From Syntrophobacterales bacterium (GTDB taxonomy: Bacteria > Desulfobacterota > Syntrophia > Syntrophales > UBA6807), in the NCBI GenBank assembly GCA_021159265.1, contig JAGGSD010000384.1:1-21037 (forward strand): a stretch of DNA of 21,037 nucleotides, written 5' to 3'. The position numbers were made by a program, and so were the translations under genes. The notes beneath the pieces are model-generated. The model did no database searches and had not been told where the DNA came from. It saw nothing but the letters and a program-made list of their open reading frames with translations. Within the stretch, counting starts at the first letter, position 1, and every line of letters starts with the position of its first letter. Shown one piece after another: positions 14,150-21,037 of the stretch.

Positions 14150-15925
14150 TCATACTATTTTTAACGAAAGTTCCATTAATTGTTCTATACTGACCTTTGA
14201 AGGTGCATCTGTCAGAAGGCAGGTGGCCTTTTGAGTTTTTGGAAATGCAATAGTATCTCTTATAGATTCACTCCCAGTCATTATCATAATAATTCTGTCA
14301 AAACCAAAGGCTATTCCACCATGAGGTGGAGTGCCGTATTCAAGAGCATCAAGAAAGAAACCGAACTTTGCTCTTGTTTCTTTTTCAGTCAAACCAAGAG
14401 TTTGAAAGATCATAGATTGAATATCTTTTTTATGAATACGTATACTGCCGCCGCCGATTTCTAATCCGTTCAGGACAAGATCATATGCTCTTGCCCTGAC
14501 CTTGCCGGGGTCTGTGTCCAGGAAAGGTATATCTTCTTCCATTGGTGAAGTAAATGGATGATGTGTGGCGACAAATCTTTTTTCTCTATCACTGTACTCA
14601 AACATGGGAAATTCCGTGATCCACGTAAATGCAAGATCTTCTCTGTCCATGAGGCCTAGTTTTTCAGCGATGCGGACACGCAGATTACCGAGAGCATTAT
14701 TGACAATACTCGGTGAATCGGCAACAAACAAAATCAGGTCGCCGACGATTGCCTCCATTTTTTCGTTAATCTTTTGAACTTCCGCTGGTTTCAGGAATTT
14801 GAATATTGGCGATGTCCAATCTTTCTCTTTTATCCTTGCCCAGGCAAGGCCTTTTGTTCCGAAGATGCTTGCATAATCAGTAAGCTCGTCCAGATCTTTC
14901 CGGGAAAGACGCTTTCCGTCTTCGACTTTTATAGCCTTCACAATTCCTCCACTTTTGATAACTTCAGAAAACACTCTAAAATCTGAATCCTTTACAATAT
15001 CGGTAAGGTCTTTCAGCTCTATGGAGAATCTTGTATCAGGGTTATCCTTTCCGTATCTTTCTATGGCCTCCTTGTATGTTATTCGCGGGAAAGGGATCTG
15101 GAGTTGCCTGCTGAGAGCCGTTTTGAATAAGTGTGCCATAAGTCCTTCATTTACCTGGATTATGTCATCTTCTGAGATGAAAGACATTTCCATGTCTATC
15201 TGAGCAAACTCCGGTTGACGATCCGCTCTGAGATCTTCATCACGGAAGCATTTAACAATTTGATAATACTTATCAAATCCTGAAACCATAAGCAATTGTT
15301 TGAAAATCTGAGGTGATTGGGGAAGAGCAAAAAACATTCCCTGATTTACCCTGCTTGGAACAAGATAGTCGCGGGCGCCCTCGGGTGTGCTTTTTGTCAA
15401 AAATGGTGTTTCAATTTCGATAAAGCCTTTATTACGGAGATAATTTCTGGTTTCTGCGGCAACATTGTTTCTGAATATAAGATTCTGCTGGACATGACGG
15501 CGTCTTAAATCCAGATATCTGTATTTGAGCCGAATGTTTTCAGAAATTTCAGCATCATCTTCAAGAACAAAAGGAGGTGTTTTAGATTCGTTTAAAATTT
15601 CCAGATCATTTGCCATGACTTCAATCCCTCCCGTTTTTAAAGAAGGATTGATCATATCTTCAGGTCGCAGTCTTACCTTGCCTCTTACAGCAATAACATA
15701 CTCACTTCTTAACTTGTGCGCTTCAGTATGAATTTCAGGGTTTACCTCCGGATTAAACACAACCTGTGCCAGGCCCTCTCTATCCCTTAAATCTATGAAG
15801 ATTACTCCTCCATGATCCCTTCTTCTGTGTACCCATCCCATGAGTACAACTTCGCTTCCCGCATGTAAAGGTCTGAGGTTGCCGCAATAATGAGTTCTCT
15901 TTTTTTCGGTTATAAATTTGGACAA
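14150..15925 (-). CDS. aspS: Aspartyl-tRNA synthetase
   Basis: 591-residue class IIb synthetase charging tRNA-Asp. It has an N-terminal OB-fold anticodon-binding domain (about 10-110, with GWVHRRRDHGG), motif 2 FRDEDLRADRQPEFAQID, the bacterial GAD insertion in the middle, and motif 3 GGIAFGFDRI near the end. The start is taken as TTG 15925, 7 bases after CAGGAG; an open frame continues upstream only because it overlaps the end of hisS. This TTG start matches the usual N-terminus before RTHYCG. His38 in RRRDHGG is the residue found in non-discriminating AspRS such as Pseudomonas aeruginosa (His31), whereas discriminating enzymes have Leu. The second reported position reads Asp rather than Gly, so the specificity is open. 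It is 37 bases downstream of hisS. Confidence 0.96.
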   Translation of the reverse strand: MSKFITEKKRTHYCGNLRPLHAGSEVVLMGWVHRRRDHGGVIFIDLRDREGLAQVVFNPEVNPEIHTEAHKLRSEYVIAVRGKVRLRPEDMINPSLKTGGIEVMANDLEILNESKTPPFVLEDDAEISENIRLKYRYLDLRRRHVQQNLIFRNNVAAETRNYLRNKGFIEIETPFLTKSTPEGARDYLVPSRVNQGMFFALPQSPQIFKQLLMVSGFDKYYQIVKCFRDEDLRADRQPEFAQIDMEMSFISEDDIIQVNEGLMAHLFKTALSRQLQIPFPRITYKEAIERYGKDNPDTRFSIELKDLTDIVKDSDFRVFSEVIKSGGIVKAIKVEDGKRLSRKDLDELTDYASIFGTKGLAWARIKEKDWTSPIFKFLKPAEVQKINEKMEAIVGDLILFVADSPSIVNNALGNLRVRIAEKLGLMDREDLAFTWITEFPMFEYSDREKRFVATHHPFTSPMEEDIPFLDTDPGKVRARAYDLVLNGLEIGGGSIRIHKKDIQSMIFQTLGLTEKETRAKFGFFLDALEYGTPPHGGIAFGFDRIIMIMTGSESIRDTIAFPKTQKATCLLTDAPSKVSIEQLMELSLKIV

Positions 15926-15951
15926 TGTGTTGCTCCTGTAATATGGATTTA

Positions 15952-15969
15952 GGATTAGTGGCCTAATCC
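15952..15969. repeat. Small hairpin in the hisS-aspS junction
   Basis: GGATTAG (15952-15958) pairs with CTAATCC (15963-15969) around TGGC, overlapping the hisS stop codon. It lies between two co-oriented synthetase genes and could modulate read-through or mRNA stability. There is no T-run, and it may be a chance palindrome. Confidence 0.3.
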
Positions 15970-17225
15970 CTAATCCTGAGTTGAATCCTTTCAATAATAT
16001 TATCAAGTTCCACAGTTTCCTGTGTTCCTTCTTCCATATTCCTTAGCTCAGCTTTGTTTTCCTCTATTTCTTTCTGACCCACAATAAGGGTATAGGGGCA
16101 TTCCAGTTTATTTGAGCGCCTCATCTGGCTTTTCAGGCTTTTGTCAGAAAGATCCATTTCGGTTCTGATACCGGCCATGCGAAGTTTGTTTGTTAACGTG
16201 AAAGCAAATTTCTGGGCATCTTCACCGAGAGCTGCGATAAACAGCCGGGGATGTTTAACGAAATCTTCTTTTTTCATCGGTATCATTGAAACCAGACGTT
16301 CGAAACCTATTGCGAATCCTATGCCGGGGAAATCTTCCCCGCCAAGTTCTTTTGACAATCCGTCGTATCGACCACCTCCTGCCACTGCATTCTGTGCCCC
16401 CGGGGATTCAGTGATTACTTCAAAAGCCGTTTGGGTGTAATAATCAAGACCGCGAACCATTTTTGTGTTGATTTCAAAAGAAATGCCAAATATTGTCAGG
16501 TATTCTTTAACTTTTTCGAAATGTTCCCTGCATTCATCACAGAGAAAATCCAATATTACTGGCGCTGAAGAGATTATCTCCCTGCACGTTTCTACCTTGC
16601 AGTCAAAGATTCTCAAGGGATTGGTTTTGAGACGTCTACGACAGTCAGGGCAGAGGCCATTCTCTTTGCCTCTGAGAAAACTGATAACCGTCTTACGAAA
16701 TGCAGGGCGGCACCGGGGACAACCGAGAGAGTTGATTTCGAGTTTCAAATGACTGAGACCGACTGCTGAAAGAAACTGGACTAACATTAACATAAGTTCC
16801 GCATCCACACGGGGATCTTTCTGGCCGATTATTTCCACGTTAATCTGATGAAATTGTCTGAATCTGCCCTTCTGCGGTCTCTCCCGTCTGAACATAGGGC
16901 CTATGGTAAACAGTTTTGTCAGTGGTTCCGATTCGTGCATATTATGTTCAAGATATGCACGTATGACCGATGCAGTCGCTTCCGGACGAAGAGTCAGATA
17001 TTCATTTCCCCTGTCACGGAAAGTGTACATCTCTTTTTCAACGATATCCGTTGTCTCTCCGATCCCCCTCGTAAACAACTCTGTTTTTTCAAGAATGGGA
17101 AGTTTTATTTCACGGATTCCGAAATTTGCGAATATTTCCCTGGCCTTTTCCTCAACGAAGGCCCACTTCTCCGTTTCTCCGGGTAATATATCTTTAAATC
17201 CTCTGATGGCCGTAATCTTATCCAT
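15963..17225 (-). CDS. hisS: Histidyl-tRNA synthetase
   Basis: 420-residue class IIa synthetase charging tRNA-His. Seen: the start ITAIRGFKDILPGE, motif 1 region, RPEATASVIRAY, motif 2 FRRERPQKGRFRQFHQ, the HisRS-specific HisA motif GLDYYTQTAFEV, motif 3 around GGGRYDGL and GIGFAIGFERL, and a C-terminal anticodon-binding domain. The insertion domain carries paired cysteines (LGCPRCR, LCPDCRRRLKTNPLRIFDCK, LCDEC), as in many bacterial HisRS. ATG 17225 gives the standard N-terminus; the ribosome binding site is weak (GAAAG). It heads the hisS-aspS pair found together in many bacteria, with the structured element at 17443-17619 upstream. Confidence 0.96.
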   Translation of the reverse strand: MDKITAIRGFKDILPGETEKWAFVEEKAREIFANFGIREIKLPILEKTELFTRGIGETTDIVEKEMYTFRDRGNEYLTLRPEATASVIRAYLEHNMHESEPLTKLFTIGPMFRRERPQKGRFRQFHQINVEIIGQKDPRVDAELMLMLVQFLSAVGLSHLKLEINSLGCPRCRPAFRKTVISFLRGKENGLCPDCRRRLKTNPLRIFDCKVETCREIISSAPVILDFLCDECREHFEKVKEYLTIFGISFEINTKMVRGLDYYTQTAFEVITESPGAQNAVAGGGRYDGLSKELGGEDFPGIGFAIGFERLVSMIPMKKEDFVKHPRLFIAALGEDAQKFAFTLTNKLRMAGIRTEMDLSDKSLKSQMRRSNKLECPYTLIVGQKEIEENKAELRNMEEGTQETVELDNIIERIQLRIRD

Positions 17226-17640
17226 TATATTCTTTCAAGAGCTTTGCAAGGTTAAATATTTTGTAGCGATCTGTTCCACTGCCATAAAGTTTCCTGATGC
17301 TGAATCGGGATTTGATAACATAGATATTATTCAAAGGCAATGATATTGTGAGCGGGACACTGCCTGAGATTTGAATTTCCTTCGCCGGAAATTGTGGACA
17401 GGCTTGAAGGAATGGGTAAAATTATACGCTCTGACGTTGTATGTTAAGCTGACCGCTCGCGATGCTCACAATCAGCTTAACGCGGCGGATGCTTCGCCAT
17501 TGCCATTGCTAGTCGTCCCGCTTCGCGCTCCGCCTAACAATGGCAATAGAGCAGACTGCGGTGTGTCTCGTCATGAGCAAGCTCATGCCGAGACACATCC
17601 TTGCAGCTCATCCGCCGCGAAAAAGGTACTTCTATCGTTC
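17226..17640. other. 415-bp intergenic region dominated by a structured repeat
   Basis: This lies between the end of the TRAP operon and the start of hisS, both on the minus strand. It must hold the hisS promoter, which I cannot locate. An open frame on the plus strand (17371-17667) covers it but is low-complexity and lies on inverted repeats, so it is not called. Confidence 0.5.
17443..17619. repeat. 177-bp highly self-complementary element (nested hairpins)
   Basis: Four stems cover most of the element. A: GTTAAGCTGA (17443-17452) with TCAGCTTAAC (17472-17481). B: an 11-bp outer stem CGCGGCGGATG (17481-17491) with its complement at 17609-17619. C: ATTGCCATTG (17499-17508) with CAATGGCAAT (17538-17547). 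D: GTGTCTCG (17563-17570) with CGAGACAC (17589-17596), enclosing CATGAGC-AA-GCTCATG. C and D sit inside B, giving a multibranch fold. It could be a mobile repeat, a structured RNA or a transcript end. Heptamers such as GTTAAGC and GCCTAAC resemble integron core sites, but their order is wrong for attC. Confidence 0.8.
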
Positions 17641-18969
17641 TTATTCCATCAATCCGGGCAGCCATAAAGTTGTCTGAGGGAAATAAACACAGATGATCAA
17701 GCCGATTATCATAAGTATAACAAAAGGAGTGATGCCACGGTAAATTTCTGCCATACTTATTTGATCTGCGCTCCCTCCTGCCCCTTTAAAATAGAAAAAG
17801 GCATAACCAAGGGGCGGTGTTAGAAATGAGGCCTGCAGATTAATTGCCAGCATCATAACAAACCACAGCGGATTAAACCCGAGTTCTCTTGCTATGGGCA
17901 CAAAAAGAGGAAGACAAATCATTGTAATCCCGATCCAATCGATGAACATTCCAAGAATCAAAACAATGAGCATCATTATCCAGAAGGCGCCCCACTTACC
18001 GCCGAGGCCCAGCACCAGTTCGGACACCACTTCGTCACCACCCAATCCGATAAAAACACCGGTAAAGCAGGTAGCGCCAACCACAATCATCAACACCATT
18101 GAGGTAACCGTGCCGGTTGCTATAACTGATTCCTTGAATGCTTTCCAACTGAACCGACGGTAGGCTATCATCATCAGAAGGGCAACGAATGCGCCCATGC
18201 CGGCAGCTTCAGTGGGTGTTGCAACGCCGGCAAAAATCGATCCCAGGACAGAAATGATGAGCACGGCAGGGGGGACAAGGTTTTTCAGACTATCGATAAT
18301 CACCTCTTTAAATTGTATGGAGGCTCTTTCCTCAACCGACATAGCTGGTCCCCAATCGGGTTTCAGCCAACAAACCACACCAATATAGAGAATGTACAGT
18401 CCGGACAAAATCAAACCGGGAACGATTCCCGCCATAAAAAGCTGGCCTACTGATATTCCGGCATATGATCCCATGAGGACAAGCATTATGCTGGGAGGTA
18501 TAAGAATTCCAAGTGTTCCACCCGCGCATATCGATCCCGCGATCAGTTCTTTTTTATAACCATACCGGAGCAGATGAGGAGTGGCCAAAAGCCCTATAGT
18601 AACAACGGACGCGCCGATAATCCCTGTGCAGGCTGCGAAAATAGTGGCAACTGCTACAACTGATATTGCCACCCCGCCTCTGACAGGGCCAAATAACTGG
18701 CGCATTGAATTGAAAAGTCCCTCCATAATGCCGGATTTATCCAGAAAGTTTGCCATTAAAACAAATAGTGGTACTGCAACAAGAACGTAAGAGTTCATCA
18801 CAGTCATATAAATGCGGTTTATGAACATACCAAAACACTCCGGACCCCAGCCAAAATATCCAAATATAACGGCTATGCCTCCTAATGTAAACGCAAGAGG
18901 CGAGCCTAATAATAATGCTGTAATAAGCAGGATAAACATCGAAACTGCCAATACCATGCTAATAGTCAT
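17641..18969 (-). CDS. dctM: TRAP transporter large membrane subunit (DctM/FcbT3-like)
   Basis: 442 residues, about 12 hydrophobic segments. It is the transport subunit that carries the substrate with sodium across the inner membrane. Family marks are PLFVLMANFLDKSGI (about 66-80), GGTLGILIPPSIMLVLMG (about 150-167), GVATPTEAAGMGAF (about 246-259) and DWIGITMICLPLFVPIA, plus NLQASFLTPPLGYAFFYFKG near the C-terminus. The last two are characteristic of the mannitol/chloroaromatic (FcbT3) branch. Its ATG overlaps the dctQ stop by four bases (ATGA), which indicates translational coupling. Last gene of the dctPQM operon. Confidence 0.96.
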   Translation of the reverse strand: MTISMVLAVSMFILLITALLLGSPLAFTLGGIAVIFGYFGWGPECFGMFINRIYMTVMNSYVLVAVPLFVLMANFLDKSGIMEGLFNSMRQLFGPVRGGVAISVVAVATIFAACTGIIGASVVTIGLLATPHLLRYGYKKELIAGSICAGGTLGILIPPSIMLVLMGSYAGISVGQLFMAGIVPGLILSGLYILYIGVVCWLKPDWGPAMSVEERASIQFKEVIIDSLKNLVPPAVLIISVLGSIFAGVATPTEAAGMGAFVALLMMIAYRRFSWKAFKESVIATGTVTSMVLMIVVGATCFTGVFIGLGGDEVVSELVLGLGGKWGAFWIMMLIVLILGMFIDWIGITMICLPLFVPIARELGFNPLWFVMMLAINLQASFLTPPLGYAFFYFKGAGGSADQISMAEIYRGITPFVILMIIGLIICVYFPQTTLWLPGLME

Positions 18970-19478
18970 AGCCGTTCCCCCTTTGTAACAAAAATTAAAT
19001 TTTTCAGAAAATCGGATATTCCCTGAATTAACAACATCAGGGCGGTCAGGGGAATCACTGTTTTGATTGGATAAATGGGAGGCGCAAAAACGGTATAGCT
19101 AACCTCTTTTATAGCCCATGACTCCTGGGCATAATACGTTCCTTCAAAGAGAATGACCAGCACAAATGGGAAAAAAAGAATAAGAGAATTTATCATATCA
19201 AGTATTGCCCGGGTTTTTGGCGTCCATCGGCTTACAACAATATCCACGGAAATATGCTTCTTTTTCAGGAGGGTATAGGCAGCCAGGAGCATAAAATGGA
19301 AGGCATATATCTGAATGCTTGTTTCAAATGCCCATACGCCAGGCCTGTTGAAGAAGCGTCTTGTTATCACTTCATACACCAGTACAAGCATAAGCGGGAT
19401 AACTAACCAGACGCATATTCTGCCTGTCCATTCGCTGATGCCATCAAACATCCCTAACAGTTTTTTTATCCATAGCAT
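18966..19478 (-). CDS. dctQ: TRAP transporter small membrane subunit (DctQ/FcbT2-like)
   Basis: 170 residues with four hydrophobic segments, at about 20-40, 50-70, 93-115 and 135-155. The typical early stretch VYEVITRRFFNRPGVWAFE is present, followed by HISVDIVVSRW, which matches the conserved 'hi-vdi' motif. DctQ binds DctM and is required for transport. ATG 19478 is preceded by AGGAA about 8 bases away. It overlaps dctM by four bases and follows dctP after a 108-base gap that contains a strong hairpin. Confidence 0.95.
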   Translation of the reverse strand: MLWIKKLLGMFDGISEWTGRICVWLVIPLMLVLVYEVITRRFFNRPGVWAFETSIQIYAFHFMLLAAYTLLKKKHISVDIVVSRWTPKTRAILDMINSLILFFPFVLVILFEGTYYAQESWAIKEVSYTVFAPPIYPIKTVIPLTALMLLIQGISDFLKNLIFVTKGERL

Positions 19479-19524
19479 TTAAGATTCCTGCCTTTCTTTG
19501 GGATCAATAACATTTTTATTAATA

Positions 19525-19555
19525 ATTTCCCGGGAGAATGCATCTCCCGGGAAAT
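19525..19555. promoter_or_regulatory. 13-bp perfect hairpin between dctP and dctQ
   Basis: ATTTCCCGGGAGA (19525-19537) pairs fully with TCTCCCGGGAAAT (19543-19555) around ATGCA. On the coding strand it comes after the dctP stop and before dctQ, and is not followed by a T-run. Such intercistronic hairpins in binding-protein-dependent transporters often protect the upstream message so that more binding protein than permease is made; here that is an inference. Partial termination is the alternative. Confidence 0.75.
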
Positions 19556-19586
19556 CAGCAACCACTAATATCTTCTGGTTCAGCCA

Positions 19587-20681
19587 CTAAGGTAATTTGG
19601 GGAAATCTTCCGGATTAAATCCAAAAGTATAAGGTGATTCATAAGACCTCACCGGCGCAAAGCCCTTCATGTATTGTATCTGAGATTTTAAGACCATTGC
19701 GAAGTCGGGATTTTTTGCCGCTTCTTCTGATAAAACCTCATTTATTATAACGCGTAACTTTGCCATCGACTTATCATCCAGATGTGTCATTTTTGTACCT
19801 GACTTGATGAAGTCGTGTGTTGCCTTGATGTTCCCATGCTCAAACCACGAACTCATATAGGCAGTGCTAGCCCTGCCTGCTTGCACGACTACATTTTTCA
19901 AGTCATCGGGCAACGAATTCCAAGCCTCTTTATTTATCATGACTCCCAGCACTATTGCTGTCTGGTACCATGCAGGGGCACACCAGTATTCGGTGATGTT
20001 CTGGAATCCAACGGTCCAGTCAACGACCGGTATGCTGAATTCCGCGCCGTCCACAACGCCCCTATCTACAGCTTCATATATCTCGCTGCTGTCCAACAAT
20101 GTGGGTGAAGCGCCGAGTTTTTTTAGAATCTTCTGGCCAAACAAACTTCCCATCCTTAGTTTCAGACCTTTAAAGTCTTCAATCGTGGAAATGGGCACAT
20201 GTGTGCGAAAACCGGCTTCTACAGGAGTAAAATTCTGTAGTATCCATTTACAATTATATTTGCCATAAAGCTCATCATAAACTTTCTGGCCGCCGCCATG
20301 GTATATCCAGAGCATGTAGTCTATCCAGGTCATGCCCATAGGGGTGGTGCCCAGGAGATCAAAAGCTGTGTTTTTTCCGGACCAGTAGGGTCCAAAATCA
20401 CCGGCACACTGGACAGTTCCTTTTTTGACGGCATCGAGATTCTGATATCCCGGCAGTAATTGCCCTGCCGGATAGAGCTTGATGATTAGTCTGCCGTCAC
20501 TCAACTTGTTAACAGTATCACAGAAATATTTATCGCCTTGATATAACGCCAGGCCAACCGGCCACAATGAATTATATTTCCAGCGAATTACTTTCTTTGC
20601 CGCATTACATTCTACAGCGCTGAATGCAAAGCTGGCAAACAATGCCACTGCCACTAAAACCACAATACTTCTTCTTTTCAT
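19587..20681 (-). CDS. dctP: TRAP transporter substrate-binding protein (DctP/FcbT1-like)
   Basis: 364 residues. The Sec signal peptide has KRR, a hydrophobic core VVLVAVALFASFAFSA and probable cleavage after ECNA, so the protein is periplasmic. The mature part shows the family pattern GRLIIKLYPAGQL, DFKGLKLRMGSLFGQKILKKLG with the conserved Arg that binds a carboxylate, and GVVDGAEFSIPVVDW. The W-rich middle (YWCAPAWYQTA) fits the 2-oxo/hydroxy-acid, mannitol and chloroaromatic group (COG4663-like), so the ligand is probably an organic acid, possibly with a metal ion. ATG 20681 is chosen because GGGAGGA lies 7 bases upstream and the signal peptide follows at once; the open frame extends 32 residues further without support. 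First gene of the operon. Confidence 0.95.
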   Translation of the reverse strand: MKRRSIVVLVAVALFASFAFSAVECNAAKKVIRWKYNSLWPVGLALYQGDKYFCDTVNKLSDGRLIIKLYPAGQLLPGYQNLDAVKKGTVQCAGDFGPYWSGKNTAFDLLGTTPMGMTWIDYMLWIYHGGGQKVYDELYGKYNCKWILQNFTPVEAGFRTHVPISTIEDFKGLKLRMGSLFGQKILKKLGASPTLLDSSEIYEAVDRGVVDGAEFSIPVVDWTVGFQNITEYWCAPAWYQTAIVLGVMINKEAWNSLPDDLKNVVVQAGRASTAYMSSWFEHGNIKATHDFIKSGTKMTHLDDKSMAKLRVIINEVLSEEAAKNPDFAMVLKSQIQYMKGFAPVRSYESPYTFGFNPEDFPKLP

Positions 20682-21037
20682 TTTTCTATCCTCCCTTTTT
20701 TCTTGCTTGTTAAATGTTTGGCAACGATCCCGTTGAAATCCGCGCAACCTCAATTGTACCCAACATTGAGAATTCATCTGTTTCGGTTGCCTCTAATTAT
20801 TCTTTTTCACCTCCTTTCCTCACGCAAGTTTTATATTTCTATGCAAGTATGATGTATTCGTAAAAAGCCCCGCTATGCCGTTTTACGGCATTGTAATGAG
20901 AAGGAAATCAGACCCCTTGTTGAAATGGGTACAATTCACGTAATGTCATATAATAACAATGTGTTAAGCCACTTTTATCAAAATGACTTCCTTGAAAGCT
21001 CCATTATGCCGTTTAGCGGCATTATAATGGAAAGTAA
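20682..21037. other. Upstream region of the TRAP operon, with repeats at its far end
   Basis: It should hold the dctP promoter. No convincing sigma-70 or sigma-54 pair is visible. A strong AAAGGAGGTG (near 20810 on the minus strand) precedes only a five-codon GTG frame, so it may be accidental or a small leader. From 20851 to the window end lie two copies of a short hairpin repeat. Confidence 0.5.
20851..21037. repeat. Two direct copies of a hairpin repeat, related to 5099-5151
   Basis: Copy 1 (about 20863-20903) has ATGCCG-TTTTA-CGGCAT (20875-20891) inside AAAGCCCCGCT...TTGTAATGAGAAG. Copy 2 (about 20994-21035) has ATGCCG-TTTAG-CGGCAT (21006-21022) inside AAAGCTCCATT...TTATAATGGAAAG. They are direct repeats about 131 bases apart. 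Copy 1, with its flank ATTCGTAAAAAGC, closely matches the left half of the palindrome at 5099. The second copy may continue past the window. Confidence 0.7.

Noticed and set aside
17226..17340. T-box or other leader upstream of hisS
   Set aside because: No T-box sequence or specifier hairpin is visible, and such leaders are rare outside Gram-positive bacteria.
17443..17547. Integron attC site
   Set aside because: Core-like heptamers are present, but a true attC starts RYYYAAC and ends GTTRRRY. Here the order is reversed or unpaired, and there is no integrase or cassette.
17371..17667. Plus-strand open frame of 98 codons over the structured element
   Set aside because: Its open state comes from the composition of the inverted repeats. 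It has no ribosome binding site, no domain, and it runs into dctM on the other strand.
20690..20780. Sigma-54 promoter upstream of dctP (GGGTACAATTGAGGTTGCG)
   Set aside because: The GG and GC elements are 13-14 bases apart instead of 10.
1..21037. CRISPR array, prophage or defence island
   Set aside because: No regularly spaced direct repeats, phage structural genes or intact defence genes were seen. The HsdR tail is the only defence-related trace.

Overview
The window looks like a chromosomal segment of an anaerobic, moderate-GC bacterium, most likely a deltaproteobacterium in the current sense of Desulfobacterota (Syntrophobacterales or Desulfobacterales-like). This is an inference from gene content. 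It has a thiolase/DUF35 pair, a stand-alone acyl-CoA mutase large subunit, a TRAP transporter of the mannitol/chloroaromatic class, LysM and other small lipoproteins, and many short inverted-repeat elements between genes. No rRNA or phylogenetic marker beyond aspS, hisS and adk is available to settle it.

Layout. 1-297: no gene that I can support. 298-1871 (minus): a thiolase-like gene carrying one in-frame UGA, followed 5 bases later by its usual DUF35 zinc-ribbon/OB-fold partner. 2465-4207 (plus, divergent): a coenzyme-B12-type acyl-CoA mutase large subunit with an unusual substrate site and no B12-binding domain. 4373-4999 (minus): an M50 membrane protease. 5450-5893 (plus): an unassigned small helical protein. 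5983-6217: a 219-bp MITE-like element with an 8-bp target duplication. 6610-7959 (plus): a DEAD-box RNA helicase. 8013-9778: a gene graveyard with an EttA-type ABC-F tail, an internally deleted IS256-type element, a RAYT/IS200-like remnant and an HsdR tail. 10031-10115: tRNA-Leu(UAA). 10227-13518 (plus): lipoprotein, adk and a UvrD/PcrA-type helicase, ending at a shared bidirectional terminator. 13637-17225 (minus): LysM lipoprotein, aspS and hisS. 17443-17619: a highly self-complementary non-coding element. 17641-20681 (minus): TRAP transporter dctP-dctQ-dctM with an intercistronic hairpin. 20851-21037: two direct copies of a short hairpin repeat that also occurs at about 5095-5151.

How the genes work together. 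The mutase, thiolase and DUF35 genes would fit rearrangement and thiolytic or retro-aldol cleavage of a branched or substituted acyl-CoA, but the mutase lacks its B12 subunit here and the thiolase frame is interrupted, so the pathway cannot be assigned. The TRAP system would import an organic acid. adk, aspS, hisS, the helicases and the tRNA are housekeeping genes.

The points most worth checking are the thiolase UGA, which is followed by a hairpin that fits the published bacterial SECIS rules; the divergent mutase active site; and the structured element at 17443-17619.
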